A DNA stretch of 64,000 nt from Colius striatus (lineage: Eukaryota; Chordata; Aves; Coliiformes; Coliidae), in assembly GCF_028858725.1 (NCBI RefSeq), contig NC_084775.1, positions 15,955,597 to 16,019,596 of the forward strand. Reading direction: 5' to 3'. Positions 10,498 to 22,862 of this stretch are shown here, piece after piece (within the stretch, counting starts at the first letter, position 1; the number at the start of each line of letters is the position of its first letter). Under the pieces are notes generated by a model, which was given only the letters and a program-made list of their open reading frames with translations, was not told the origin of the DNA and ran no database searches. Both the position numbers and the translations under genes were made by a program.

Positions 10498-13400
10498 GGA
10501 CAGTCAGCACAGAGTCCTGCAAGGACAGCCCCAGCTTACACTGGGGGTTTTACACCAGAGAGCTGCAGCCCCATCACAGAGTGCAGGTTCCCTGGGATCA
10601 TATCCAGACCTCTCCAACTTCAAATTGTGCCCAGGGCACCCTTTAGAAAGGCAAAGGACAGTGGGCAGGGGCGAGGGGCAGAGCGGGGCCATGGGCAGCA
10701 CCAGCAGTCCCAGCTCCTCCAGGCACAGTGCTGGCAAATGCCTCCTCTCCCCTTCCCACAGCAGTGACTTGAACCTTCTTTTCCCTTAGACTTCCACCCA
10801 GCCTCACCAGAAGGTGGCTGATGCTGCTCTTCAGGCCGAGGGAGCGCTGCAGGGTCTGGGCTGTGACCTCCCAGCATGGGCCCTTTTGCTCCTTCTCTGC
10901 TGGCCCAGTAAAGCTCCTTGGGAAAAACATCCCATCTTCATTTAGAAACTTCAACAGACAGAGAAAGCACCACTTCCCCTTGATGGTTTGTACCCTCACT
11001 ATTAGCCATGTGCCCTTTGTGCTGGTTTAAATGTGTCAGGCTGGCTCCCAGCCTGAGTCTCCCCAGCCCTTCCCTCTCACACTGAAAGCCTCTTCCAGCA
11101 CCCGCTTCATCCCAGGGAAAGTTCTTGCCCGGGCACCTCAGGATCCTCCTTTTGCTCAGCCACACAGACCACACTCCCCCTCGCCTCTCAGAAGCATTTT
11201 TCCAGACCTGAAGGAATTTTCCTACCTCCTTTACTCACCATCCCCCATTTCCCACCCCCTGGGCTGTGACAGTGCCCTTCACTGCAGTGCAGCACATGCC
11301 TTAGAAGCCCATCACACCGTACAGCCCCAAGACTGCCCCTTGAGTTGCTTTTTTCCCTCCAGTCTCTAAATTATTGCCACATTTGATGTGTTCTGGGACA
11401 CAGCCTCCCAGTTTGCAAGCACAGCCTGTATTTTCTGCCTCTTAGATTGCAACTTTGCCTCAAATGCATTAAAAGGTATTAAAAAGCATCTTTTCTTGGA
11501 CAGCAGTTAATGTACCAACTCAGATGCCCCTGCTCCCATGAGACACCAGCACCCAGAAGCACACACACAGAAGCAGTGTCTGAGCCATTTCCTAATCCCA
11601 CAGCAGTGCCCTGGGCACTGGCACGAAGCTGCTCAGCTCCCAGGCACAGCTGTGGGTGCTAATAGGTTTAGCATCAGGCGCTGTGGCTTAAGCTTCTTAG
11701 CAGTAGTGGTGTGTTTGCAGGGAGAGGAGGGCAGTGCTCCTGCTCAGGGATCCCCACTCCCATGCCTGGGAAGCACTGGGGAACCCCATGTCCCTGCAGC
11801 TCTCCTCACAGCCACCCCAACAACACACACCACATGTGAGGAGTGGCTGAGACACCTTCCATGGCAACCCAGGGGTGCCTGGGGGCAACAGTGCAGCCCT
11901 CAAAGCTCTGGCCCAGCACCCAGAGCAGAGCAGTGTGGAGCATCCTCATCCAGGGCCAGGCATGCACCAGCTGCAAGCACAGGGCTGCAAGCCTGAGGTG
12001 TTCTCAGTGAGCAGATGTCACCCCTAACCATGTCTGCAGTCAACTGCAGCATCATTACCAGCTCAGCACAGTGTGTGAACAGGACAGCTCTGCTCCCATC
12101 CTGCTGACACCAGCAGCCTGTCCCAGGGACACTGTTAGCATTGCACAGGCTAATTAACAGAGACTGCATCCCTCAGTGCTGACCTTAACGAGCCCATGCC
12201 AGGGCTGGCCAGCCCAGCCCCTCTCCATCCCCACACTGGGGGGGATTTCGTGTCACCAGCTGGTGACCTGGGCAGCACTAGGTCTCTGTTGGGGTGGGGA
12301 GCTTTGACATTGGTGAGTACTTACGGTCAGTGGCTGTGGACGATTCCAAGCCAGGGGATGTCCACAAAGAGCTGGCTCTGGGCTTCCCACCTGTGTTGTA
12401 CAAGGGGCATCACTCCTACTTCCCAGCTGCATGACAAAAAAGGGACCACACACCACCTACCACAACACAGAAAGACATGGTGGTCTTTCTTCAGCCATAA
12501 GGAAGATCTCTGGCAGTTATCATTGAGTGAGAGCTGAGTTCTCTCCTTCAGCAAGATGGGTGTCCCTGCTCCAGGTGGGCTGGGCACCTCTGCACTCTTG
12601 ATTCACTGTTGACTTGCTCAGCCCTCCTTTCAACCCAAGCCAGGTGCCTGTAGAAGCTCTACAGGAGGGTCTGTGTGGACCCGTTCTTCCTCTTCCTCCT
12701 CCTCACTGCTCCATCAAGAAATCATCAAGTAAATAAAGATCAGGCTTTTAGTACTGCCCCTGTGAATTGTCATCAGCTCCCACAAGAGCAGAAGAAAATG
12801 CTCCATTTTCCTAGACCTCTGCATCCCCACTAGAAAAGGAAATTCTGGCTGTCCCCTCGCCCTTGCTCTTGGCTCTGCTGAGCTGCCAAAGCTTTGCCAA
12901 GCATCTGCAGGCAGTGCAAAAACACTGAATTAGCTGTGCTCTCAGTAGTCTTGGCTGCTTTTTCCTGTGTGCCTCTTATTCTGCAAAGGCACTTGCACAC
13001 AGGGGAGAAGCACTAGTGGGAAAGGCACCCGAGGTGAGGCTGGCCAGAGGGGAGAAAACAGCACCGGCAGCAGCGAAGTGACCTGAATGCCATAGACCTG
13101 GGGACCTGCAGCTCTTCTGCACAGCCCACGGCCCAAGGAGGGACAGTCAGGCCCAGGGGGCTCTGACAGCTCCAAAACCAAGCAAAAGCCCTTGTTCTCT
13201 GCTGTGGGGAAGCAGTCACAGCCTGTGCCTGTGGGGAACACAGCCCTGGGGACATGAGGGGCTGAAATGCTGCACCAGGACCTGCAGCTTGTTAGAAGGG
13301 AATTAAAGGAACAAAGCACCAGAACAAAACACCTCACCTGGGCAAGGGATCTGCCACCAGGACAGCCCCATTGTGACCCCTCCAGATATCTCTGTCTTGG

Positions 13401-13539
13401 CTCCCAAGCAATAGCTTTTAAGACCCACCTTGCTGAAGAGCCTGTCTGCCTCCCGAGCTGCCTCCTGCACGGCCGCCCGGCACAGCCCCGGCACAGGGCA
13501 CACGTGTTGCAGCATGACTGATGTTCGTTCCCTACCAGC

Positions 13540-13870
13540 CCAGGAGCTGAAATAAATTGCAGCTATACAATGAAGAGGCACTTTATTGCTAAGGCATTAG
13601 GCAAAGCTAATGTAATCTGAACCGATATTGAATACAAATCCTTGCCTGTGAGTCACCCTCCTCGCACACCGGGCTCTGCGGCGGGGGAGCCGCCTGCCAT
13701 CGGAAAGCCAGGCACCAGGGAAAACAAGCAAGGGACATGCTTTTCTTTCTGCCTGTGGAAGGCAGCTGCAACCATGGCCAAATCACCCCATCATTGCATT
13801 AATTAATAGTTGGAGCCTCCTGAGGCCAATTGGATCGTTGTAACACCAAGTGAAGCCTGAAGAGAAGGAG
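13540..13870. promoter_or_regulatory. Candidate regulatory AT-rich block
   Basis: Two AT-rich patches (about 13545-13640 and 13785-13860) flank a CpG-containing GC-rich core (CCTCGCACACCGGGCTCTGCGGCG). Motifs include CTTTATTGC, GCTAATGTAATC, TGCATTAATTAATAG and CCAATTGG. No reading frame is visible. Regulatory status is inferred from composition only. Confidence 0.3.
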
Positions 13871-16800
13871 CTCCTGGGGGAAGAAGGTGCTGATTTCATG
13901 TTCCCTTTGGCTCTGCTCACTGACAGGAGAAGCATTTCAAAGCCCCAGCAGTTGGGGAGCCCATGGACAGGAAGAGCCTTCCTTTCTCCAGGATAGTTCA
14001 TTCCCACAAGTGGCACAAGACTGAACAACCAGCTCCTGTTGTTTCTGCCTGAAGCCCAAGCTGGGGCCGAGCCGCAGCGTAAGGACCTCACAGAGCAGAG
14101 AACAGGGAGATGCAGCAATGAGCCAGTCAGGGTTGCCCTGCTTCATTCCCCCCAGCCCAGCTCAGAGGCAGGACCTCTTCCACAGCTGAGGAGCTGGGAT
14201 GCTGCCCAGCAGAACGTTTGTTTTGCACGGGGTGGATGCAGGTGCCAGGTTTGTGCACGATGCCCAATTACCAAACACAACCTTGCTCGGGGCTGCTGGA
14301 GCATCCCTCAGCCCAACACAACGGCTGCCTCTCTGCAGACAGACATTAATCAAGCCCTAACCACTCCTGCAGGGCAGGTGCTGTGGATGCACAGGGTGTT
14401 AGGTGAGATTGAGTGCCGGGCATGCCCTTGTGCTGAGTTAGGAAATCTCTGCTGCTTGCCAGACCTGAGGTCAATACTAATGCAGTCCTCGATCCCACAG
14501 CCAGCAGGAGACTGAAAATCTTCCTTCTAAAGCAGCCAAGAACCTTTCCCTGCCCAAGCTCTCACTTTCCCTTTTAACTCTTTGTTCCAAGACCAAGCAA
14601 GCTCAAGTAAATCAAACTGGTGTCTCTGGTCCACCAAGGCCAAGAGCCCCAGAGCATCACAGGCAGGCAAAAGCCCAGCAGCGAAGGGCAGAGTCAGTCT
14701 CCACACAGGGGCTGCTCACACCATGTCTCTGTAGCTCTCATCCCCTTCTGAAACCTGCCTCCAGGCACCCCTGGGGACAGCCTGCTCATCCCCCACACCC
14801 CTTCAACAGAAATCCTTGAAGCTGCCAGGAAAATAAACATGATCCCAGAAAGAAGAATCAAAATACCTCCCACTCGTGTGGGATCATCACCTGTCAGATA
14901 TCCACGCTGTGAGCACATGGCTATGAAATAACCATGAGTGTTGGAGGGCTGAGATGGCTCTCCAGCACGACAAGGTGCCATCCCTGGCTGCAGGCACGCT
15001 GCCAGCCCTGTGCCAGCCCCCGTGCAGCAGCGGGCACTGCCACCACAGGCTGCAGGGAGAGCTGGTGAGTGGATATATTGCAGTCAACAAGCCCCACACT
15101 GATGGTATCTGCGTGACCTGAGGCTGTTCTGTGTGGTGGGAGGCTGGGAGGGCAGCAGTGGCTTGTGTTTCCAACTTGTCACTGTCCTAGTCAAGTCCTT
15201 TCACTTGCTTTGTGAGCAAGGTCACAGATCAGCTGGGACTGTCTCGCTTTGGATCTCACCAGTTCCTGCTGAGCATCAGAGCTGGAAATGAAGCCCCACT
15301 CTCAGCTGCAGTGAGACAATCTGCCTGCAACAGGCACCTCTGAGCCCTGGTGCTGCACCCCAGCCCTGCCTGGCATCCCCTGGGGCCTTGCATCGCACTG
15401 GGGAGTGTGCCTGCTGCTTCCCTGGCTCTGGGAGCAGGGAGTGAACCGTGCCTTGCCCTGCCAGCAAAGCCCACAGCCGAGGCAGTAAGTCATCTGCTGC
15501 TGTCCCTCGCAGTGCACCCCTGTTTAATGAGACTATCCATCACCAGGGCGGGTTTTTTTTCAAGCTATCAGCGTGGTTCAGGGTGAAAGACTCAACCATC
15601 ACTCACAGGGACCTGTCAGTGTCTGGAGGCAAAGGCACCAACTGCTTCCCATTGCTCACAGCAGCCTGGCACCGAGCTCCCCACCTCTGGGGTCTGGGGT
15701 GCAGCACAACAGTATGGCCAGCCCCAGAGAGGCATCTGCTGCTGTGCTAAGGCTTCCCAGGCAGAGACCACGTATCCAGAGCCTGATTCAGGCCACCTTT
15801 CCAGCACAGGGAAGCTGAGCAGCAGCCTCTGCCAGGGCCATTGAGGGCTGCATACTGAAAAGGTCAGGCTGACAGTGCAGTCTCTGGGTAAATGATGCCC
15901 AGCCCCACAGTGGTGCCAGCCCCCCTCTTGGTTATTTTCTCTCTTGAAAAACAGCAGGGAGAGGGAAGCAGAGCAGCTCAGAAAGGGGAAGGCAGAAGGG
16001 CAGTTGGATGAAAGGGTATGAAAGCAGATGGCAAAATGAGGAGGGACCAGAAATACCTGGAACTGCAGAGAATTGGCCTAATGTGTGAATAAGTGCATTT
16101 TCCACAGTGCTGCACACTGCTGGAGGACAAGCAGGGGCTGCTGCAGCAGAGGATCAGTCTCACCCAGCACACACAGGCATTGCTGCTGGCAACCACTGCT
16201 CAGCCTGCCAGGAAGCCTTCCTGGGTCTCGCTAACCCACCTCTGATCAACACCCACAGGCTGCAAATGGAATTAGAGCAGCGATGAGTAAAATAAGACCT
16301 TTTTTTTTCCAGAGTGGAAAAGAGCTTATGAAAGTGAGAAAATGAGAGGAATGACTGGTTTGTAAGGAGGTGTGGGACATGGCTGTGAGCCGAGAGGAAG
16401 CTCACACAGACCAGCAACAGCAGCAACACTGTTCCTCAGGCACTGCACCCTGCAGACCTCAGCCACAGCAACCACACACCGTCACCAGCCACGTGCAAAC
16501 AGCAGTTTGTGACAGCACACAAGCACTGCACAGAACACCCTCACAGCACAGGCTCAGCAGGCCCCAGAGGGGCTTGAGCTCTGAGTTTTGCCAAGCACAG
16601 GAGGAGCCTTGGCCAGGGCACGGGGAGTCCTGCCCATCCCAGGTCCAGCCTGTGCCTGTAAAAGCTGGTTAACCTCCTTCAGCCCCACACCACTGGCAGG
16701 GTCCCAGAGAGTGATGGCAGGACCAGCCCCAACGGCCCATCCCACCAGCTGCAGGGCAGAGCCATGGACCACAACAAGCCACCACCTTCCTCGAGGTGCC

Positions 16801-18127
16801 AGGCTGCTGTGCAGCCAGCAGCCAGGCTTTGCAGGGGCCACTGAGCTGTTCCTCAAGGTGCCAGTGCAGGCACAGGACAGAGATGGCACTAAACAGGGGT
16901 ATGTACACTGCACAAATCTGCCCCCACATGTACAGAAAAGGAAGCAAATGCAATGGCTTTACAAAAAAAAAACCAGTCCTAATTTTTGGAGAACTGTAAG
17001 AGAAAACCCTTGTCCATGGTTACTGAAAGCCAGCAGACACATGGCACGAGCTCCTGGGTGCTGGGGATGCTCTCAGCTGTCTGTGCTCACACACAGCTCT
17101 CCACAGACACGTCCCAGCTCTGTTCTCTGGGCTGACTTGTGCCTGTCCTGGGCCTCTGCACACAGCTCTGTGTCACAGGCTTTGCAGCTCCCCCTCCTCA
17201 GGTGATGATGGAAATGCTGATTACATCTACCTTGCAGAATTAGCACTTTGCTTGGAACAGCAATGACTTCACACCCAGACCCACAGTTTTCCTGGCTGAT
17301 GTCAGCCAAAGCCAGATCAATGTGTCACTGTCCCTGGCTACTGGCCACAGCCAGAGTCAGAGAGATGGGTCCCAGCATCATGGGACTGGAAGGGGCCCCC
17401 CTCACACCCCCATGCAAAGCCCCCAGCAGCTGTAGGGCTCATCTGAGGGCCTGAGCTGCTGAGCAGTAATCCACTACTTGCTTAAAATAAGAATTTAAGA
17501 GCCTGAGAAGTGGTTGCATGGGAGCATCTTTCAGCATGGGCCAAGGGCATGCAGCAGCACTGCCAAGGGGACAATGATAATTAACACAGAATCATTAAAG
17601 CCAGGGCACACAGAGCTGGAGTCTCCCAAAGGAGAGATGAGCAGGCTTTGGACTGGCCAGCTCACATGTGTATCCCAAATTTGAGCCTCTGCACACACAC
17701 TTCCATCTGTGCCAAGTCTAACCCTGCAGTAGCCAGCAGAGCCATCGTCCCCAGGACCACCCCCATCCCCCTTGGGCCAACCCAGAGCTGCCAGGCTCCC
17801 TCCTCCTCATCCCCCTGTGTAATAACACACTGCCACACTTGACAGCTTCCCTTATCTGCTGCCAGGCTGATCAGTTCTGCCTGTAATTTCATGCTGTTAT
17901 AAGCAATCACGCTTGTAAAGCAAAAACCACGGCTGTGTTTCATGGCAGAGGATGTGAAGTGCTGGAGAGAGCCCGGGCTGGTGGCTCCTCCCTTCATCCC
18001 CCCACCAGCCCCCCTGGCCCCACAGCCCTGCCCTCCCCATCCCAACCCAACACAGATTCGCTGAGACAGCAGCTTGCAGCACCCAGAGATGTGCTCAGCA
18101 GTGATCTCAGCACAAGGATGAGATGAT
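13871..18127. other. Intergenic DNA with AT-rich patches, no gene recognised
   Basis: No coding or RNA gene is supported. AT-rich patches at about 17460-17610 (TTAAAATAAGAATTTAAG, GATAATTAACAC) and 17815-17945 (TAATAACAC, CTTATCT, TTGACAG, GTAATTTCATG, AAAACCACGG) could bind GATA, MEIS/TGIF, homeodomain or RUNX factors. A ten-base T run is near 16299. The rest is unremarkable. Confidence 0.55.
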
Positions 18128-18515
18128 GAAGGACTCTTGAAGGGGCTCTGTAGCTTGGAGGAGACTGAGGAGTGACCTCAGTAACAGTTACAAATCCATC
18201 AAGGGTGGGTGTTCAGGAGGCTGGAGCCAGGCTGTGCTCAGGGATGGGCAATGACAGGACAAGGGGCAATGGGCACAAGCTGGAACAGAAGAGGTTCCAA
18301 AGCAACACAAGGAAGAATTTGTTCCCTGTTGAGGTGAGGGAGCCCTGGCAGGGGCTGCCCAGATGGGCTGTGGAGGCTCCTTGTCTGGAGACATCCCAAA
18401 CCCAGCTGGATGAGTCCCTGTGTGCCCTGCTCTAGGTGCTGCTGCTCTGGCAGGGGGGTTGCACTGGATGAGCTTTGCAGGTTCCCTCCAGCCCTTGAGA
18501 CTCTGTGACTGGGGC
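18128..18515 (+). mobile_element. CR1 LINE, 3'-terminal fragment
   Basis: About 390 bases show the ordered landmarks of the CR1 3' end in sense: AATGACAGGACAAGGGGCAA, GGGCACAAGCTGGAACA, the GAAGAATTTGTTCCCTGTTG region, GGCTGCCCAGATGGGCTGTGG, GGTTGCACTGGATGAGCT and the terminal CCAGCCCTTGAGACTCTGTGA. The element is 5'-truncated, as is typical for CR1, and no ORF survives. Confidence 0.93.
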
Positions 18516-19285
18516 AGTGCTGGGGCTGCAAGTACTTTGCATTCAGCACAGACAGACCATGTGTGTGCTCATCACTCAGCCCAGCCCAGCCCAGCCTGCA
18601 CACGGGCTCTGGCACAGCAAGAGAAACAGGAGACGGTGCAAAACTTTGCTTTCCTAGCAGAGGTTAAGCTGCACAGTGCTGCTGCTGTCCTGAGCCTTCA
18701 CTTGGCCCATGCTGCATCTCAAATCAGTCCCGTGGCACAGGGATCCACCAGGCACATCACTGGGATCAGAAACCACCCTCCCCTCAAAAACAAGCACCTG
18801 CCCCATGGGATGAATCTGACCTTGAAAAGGTGCAGCCTCATCTTCCCTGGGCTGAGGAGAGCAGCAGGGACCGGCCAGGAGACGAAGGATCCTCCAGCTC
18901 CAACAGCATCCAGGGCAGGGACAGGATGGGAGCTGTGAGGGCTGAACCTGAGCTGGGCTACCTGCTGTTCTGGAGGCATCCTGCTCCAAGCCAGCCCTGC
19001 CAGCACATAGCTACATACCCTTTGCACAGCCTCAGCCCTCTCCACACCAGCAGCCTCCTAGCAGGGGCAGCCCCAGCCCTTTTTAACATCTCTCAGGAAC
19101 AAGCCCCAGGTGGAAGGGAGCATCTCCAGCTGGGCTGCATCTCACTTCCAAACCCTTCATGCTGTGCTGGTGCCCAGGAGCAGGTGGTCTGGCAGTGGCT
19201 GCCCCACAGGGGAGCCTGGCCAGTCACAGCCCAGCCCTGCTGCACTGCCCCACAGCCCTGTGCCATGCATGGCTGTGGCAGCCCT

Positions 19286-19340
19286 GAGTTATGCCCTGAC
19301 ATAACGAGTTATGCCCCGGGATAACGAGTTCTCCCCTGCA
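19286..19340 (+). repeat. 20-bp tandem repeat containing a hairpin
   Basis: Three units start with GAGTT at 19286, 19306 and 19326. Within the first unit GTTATG and CATAAC (19288-19293 and 19300-19305) are inverted around a six-base loop. Small and non-coding. Confidence 0.8.
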
Positions 19341-20015
19341 CTCTCTGTGTGGCATGGCACCCTGTCTGCTGTGGGGCAGGTGCATGGTGCTGTCTGGGCA
19401 CGCCATGGCATGCACCCACAAAACACCCTCAGGAGCGGGATGCAGGATGTGGCTCTGCTCGTGCAGGGGGCAGAGAGCTCCCCATCACCCAACATTGCCC
19501 CCCACCCAGAGGCTGAGGGAAGGAGCATGAATGAATCCTGCAGAGCTGACGGTGCCTCTCGCCACGGAGCACAGACACCTTGTTAGACAGGCAGCAAATG
19601 TGTCGTGTGTTTTGGGAAGGAAATAAACTCCTTATGGTGCTCTCCATCTGGGCTGAAAGGTTGCCTGGAAGGAAGGAAGGACAGCCAAGTGTGCAGGGCA
19701 CCGTACCAGGGCAAGAGAAACCTGTCCCACATCCAGCCCAGCCCCCTGCCACGGCTCTGCCTCCTGTACCACACCAGTGCCAGGAAGAGAGGCCACGGGC
19801 TCAGCAGACCACAGCTCTGCCAGCCAGGCATCACAGCGGAGAGGATGCATCAGCTGAGGGCAGCCAGGGAAAGGCTGTCAGGCTGAGGAGTGATGCATCA
19901 TCTCCTTTGGCCACAGCAGGAGGGGAATGAGATGCACCAGTGCCCTGCACTGGGCTGAAACCTGCTGCAAAGTTTAACTAATTGATCAGTAAGTGCCCAG
20001 AGATCCCCAGATGAG

Positions 20016-20056
20016 ACAGTCCCATAATGACCAACTACCACAGTCCCATAATGACC
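20016..20056 (+). repeat. 24-bp direct duplication
   Basis: ACAGTCCCATAATGACC occurs at 20016 and again at 20040, a 24-bp period with one full and one partial copy. No coding role. Confidence 0.8.
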
Positions 20057-20339
20057 GAGTATCATCCGGTGGCACTCAGTCATTGCAGTAGCTGCTGCTC
20101 GGGGTTGGCTCTCAGCAGCAGAGCTACCTCCGTGCTTCATGTCACCCTCCAGGGACTGACAATGTTCTCCCTGTGCCCTACAGAAGGGACAGGAGAGATT
20201 TGGACTGGAAAACAAAATCCATCCCTGGCATCCCCCAGGATACTGGTCCCTGGGGAGAGGCTGAGGACAGTGGGAGGATGGTCCAGAGGGTGCAAGACAA
20301 GGAGATGCTCCTCAACCTCCAGACTGGAAGCGAGGACCT

Positions 20340-20400
20340 TCTGGCTCACAGGATCACTCAGGTTGGACAGGACTACTTGAGATCTCCTGGTCCTATCAGT
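20340..20400 (-). mobile_element. CR1 LINE 3'-end fragment, antisense
   Basis: CACAGGATCACTCAGGTTGG followed by ACAGGACTACTTGAGATC is the reverse complement of the CR1 terminus (GATCTCAAGTAGTCCTGTCC, AACCTGAGTGATCCTGTG). Only about 60 bases are recognisable, so the remainder is either lost or too diverged. Confidence 0.7.
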
Positions 20401-22504
20401 AACCCCATCAATCAACCGCTGGCCTCAGTGCCAGGGATGCCCATGGAACATCTCAGGGCCTGGGCAGCAGTGCTGATGTGGAACTGTGCTGACGTGAGGG
20501 AAGGGGCTGTCCTGGAGAAGCCCTTGGCTGAGCTGGTCCCCTGCACACCCCAGGGACAAGGGCTTTCCAGACAAAAGCACTGGAGCCTAAAGAACTGTGC
20601 TTGTGCAGAAATTCAGCTCCATGTGGGTTTCTCTGACAATTCTCAGCCTTATTTTAGATTTTTACGGTCTGCCATAAAAGCACTTACAGGAAATTATCAG
20701 GCCCACATGTGGGCTGCTAGGAGGCTTCTTCCCTTTTAAATCCCCCTCAACACTGTTAACTCATTGCACCAGCCAGGCTGGGCAGACCACATCCCCCCAG
20801 TCCACAGGGCAGAGGGGTCCCTGTGCTCTGAGCCCCATGAGGTGTGTGTGGCTGGAGCCTCAGCCCCTGCCACCACACTGGGCTTATGGGTGGATGAGCT
20901 CACTGGGGAGAACACTGTGCCCTGTCCAAGCAGCAGCTCTGGTAAGAGCATCCCCATTCCCCGTACCAGTAAGGATATCCCTGTTCCTCACTTCAAGGGC
21001 ATCAGCCCAAGAGTGGCTGGATTTGAGGCCAGAGCAGCCCTAGGGCAATCTCTTTGCAGGGGAAGCTGATGCAGCCAGTTGTCCCCCTCCCCTAATTCCA
21101 CTTCACAGAGTTCCTGTGTGAGGATCCTGCAAAAGACAAGTCTGTGTAGGACAACATTAAGGTTTGCAGAGATGTATCCCCAACTTCCCCTCTCCAGTCC
21201 CAGCTGGCAATGACATCCAAGTGAGAAACAAACCCCTGTGGGTATTATCCATGAAGGGGCATCATCCACGGCAGGCGTGGGAGTGCAGCATGTCCCACCC
21301 CACAGAGCTGTGCCAGGCATATCAAACCTCTTGGGACTCAGAAACAGTCCCCACTCAGTCACCCTAAGGGCCAGGTCAAGGGAAAGTGCAACAGTATTTG
21401 CTTCTACTGCCAAACACAGTGCAGAACTGATCTCCAGGGTGCTCGGGAAGCTTCTGCCATTGTCACTGGTTTATTCTATTAACACCGTGGCTGCTCCTGT
21501 GGGCTCAGGGTCATGTCTGCAATAACATGACCTCCCTTTAACCTGCAGACACCACTCTTTCCCCACTCTCCTACACACTGCCCAGCACACATCTCCCAGC
21601 CCTGCCTGAGCCACAGCCCCAGCAGCTTTGGTGCGAGAGGCCGGGCAGGACACGTCCCCAGGGGCCAGGAAGAGCTGTGCTGAGCTGAGCACACTCCACG
21701 TCATTCAGCTGACAGTCACTGCAGCCTGGCTGCTTTGCACAGGATTAGCTGCTGCACAGGGACCTGCTCCCACGGCTCAGGCAGTGGGGCTGCATAGAGG
21801 TGCTGAGCTCTGGGTGCAAAGCACCACAGAACCGATTGCAAGCGTTGCTTAAAGCCATCGCATTTCCCTGATGGGCAACTAAACCCACAGGCACGAGCTC
21901 TGCCGGGGGCTGCAGGTCCCAGCTGGCAGCTCGTTGGGCCTGTGAGGTGTGTGCCATGAAGGGGCAGAGATGGGCATGTCCCCCTGGGTGGGCACAGGCG
22001 CTGCTCCCACCGTGCCAGAGCTGCAGCAAACAACGCCGGGTGTTTGGGACGATTCCCAAAAGCCCCCCCACCACCACCCTCCCCTCCCCTCCCCAGGCAG
22101 GGCACAGGGGTTAACGGGCAACATTACACAGCAAACTAGGCAGAAAGATTTGCATTTGCTGGAGAGAGAGCTTTCCTTGCTGCCTGGTTTGTGTTTGCAG
22201 TACATTAGCTAATCTCATTTCAGCTTGCGCTACATCTCCCACCGTGCGAATGCACACGCACACGCTGCCATGCTGAAGCCCTGCCAGCGCCCCGCACATG
22301 TTGTTCCCAGCCTGCCTGCTCCTCCCCCCTCCCCAGCTTCCCTCCTGCCTTTCCCAGCTTTCTTGCATCCCTGCCGAGCCCCCGGGTGCTGATGCCTGCA
22401 GAGAGGGAAGGGCCGTGGGGCTGGAGCCCCGATGCACACCCGTGTCTGTGGCTGCGTGGTGCAGAGCCCTGCCCAAAGCCTCAGAGCAAACCCAAGCCTC
22501 TGGG
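20401..22504. other. Intergenic DNA, no gene recognised
   Basis: No gene is seen. AT-rich stretches at about 20600-20700 (TTATTTTAGATTTTTACGG, GCCATAAAAGCAC) and 22105-22230 (AACATTACACAGCAAAC, AAGATTTGCATTTGC with a POU octamer, GTACATTAGCTAATCTC) stand out and could be regulatory. Confidence 0.55.
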
Positions 22505-22862
22505 GCATGGAGATGTTTAGCCTAGGAAAGAGAAGGCTGAGGGAGGATCTCATCAACACTTATAAGTACCTAAGGGGTGGGTGTCAGGAGGATGGGGGGA
22601 CACTTTTTTTCCAGTGATAGGACAAAGGGAAACAGGCACAAGCTGGAACACAACAAGTGCCACTGAAACAGAAGGAAAAACTGCTCTGGTGCTGAGGGGA
22701 GGGAGCCCTGGCCCAGGCTGCCCAGGGAGGGTGTGGAGGCTCCTGCTCAGGAGGTTTCCAACCCCACCTGGACACGTTCCTGTGCCCCCTGAGCCAGGGG
22801 AACCTGCTGGAGCAGGGGCTGGAGCAGCTCTGCAGGGCCCTTCCATGCTGGGATTCTATGAA
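22505..22862 (+). mobile_element. CR1 LINE, 3'-terminal fragment
   Basis: Sense CR1 landmarks appear in order: GAGATGTTTAGCCTAGGAAA, AGAAGGCTGAGGGAGGATCT, ATCAACACTTATAAGTACCT, ATAGGACAAAGGGAAACAGG, AGGCTGCCCAGGGAGGGTGT and the terminal CTTCCATGCTGGGATTCTAT. About 360 bases, 5'-truncated, with no surviving ORF. Confidence 0.93.

Larger units (their letters stand above)
8851..13539. other. Intergenic DNA, no gene recognised
   Basis: GC-rich, CpG-poor sequence. Isolated AATAAA hexamers at 9693 and 10199 have no transcript evidence; the second sits in the loop of a perfect 7-bp hairpin. A 19-bp repeat is at 10441-10497 and an X-box half-site (TTCCATGGCAAC) near 11858. Otherwise nothing is seen. 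Confidence 0.65.
18516..20339. other. Intergenic DNA, no gene recognised
   Basis: GC-rich sequence holding a 20-bp tandem repeat with hairpin potential (19286-19345) and a 24-bp duplication (20016-20056). An isolated AATAAA near 19620 has no transcript context. Confidence 0.65.

Noticed and set aside
17588..17610. Start of an antisense CR1 end (CACAGAATCATTAA)
   Set aside because: Only about 14 bases match and the following sequence departs from the CR1 terminus.
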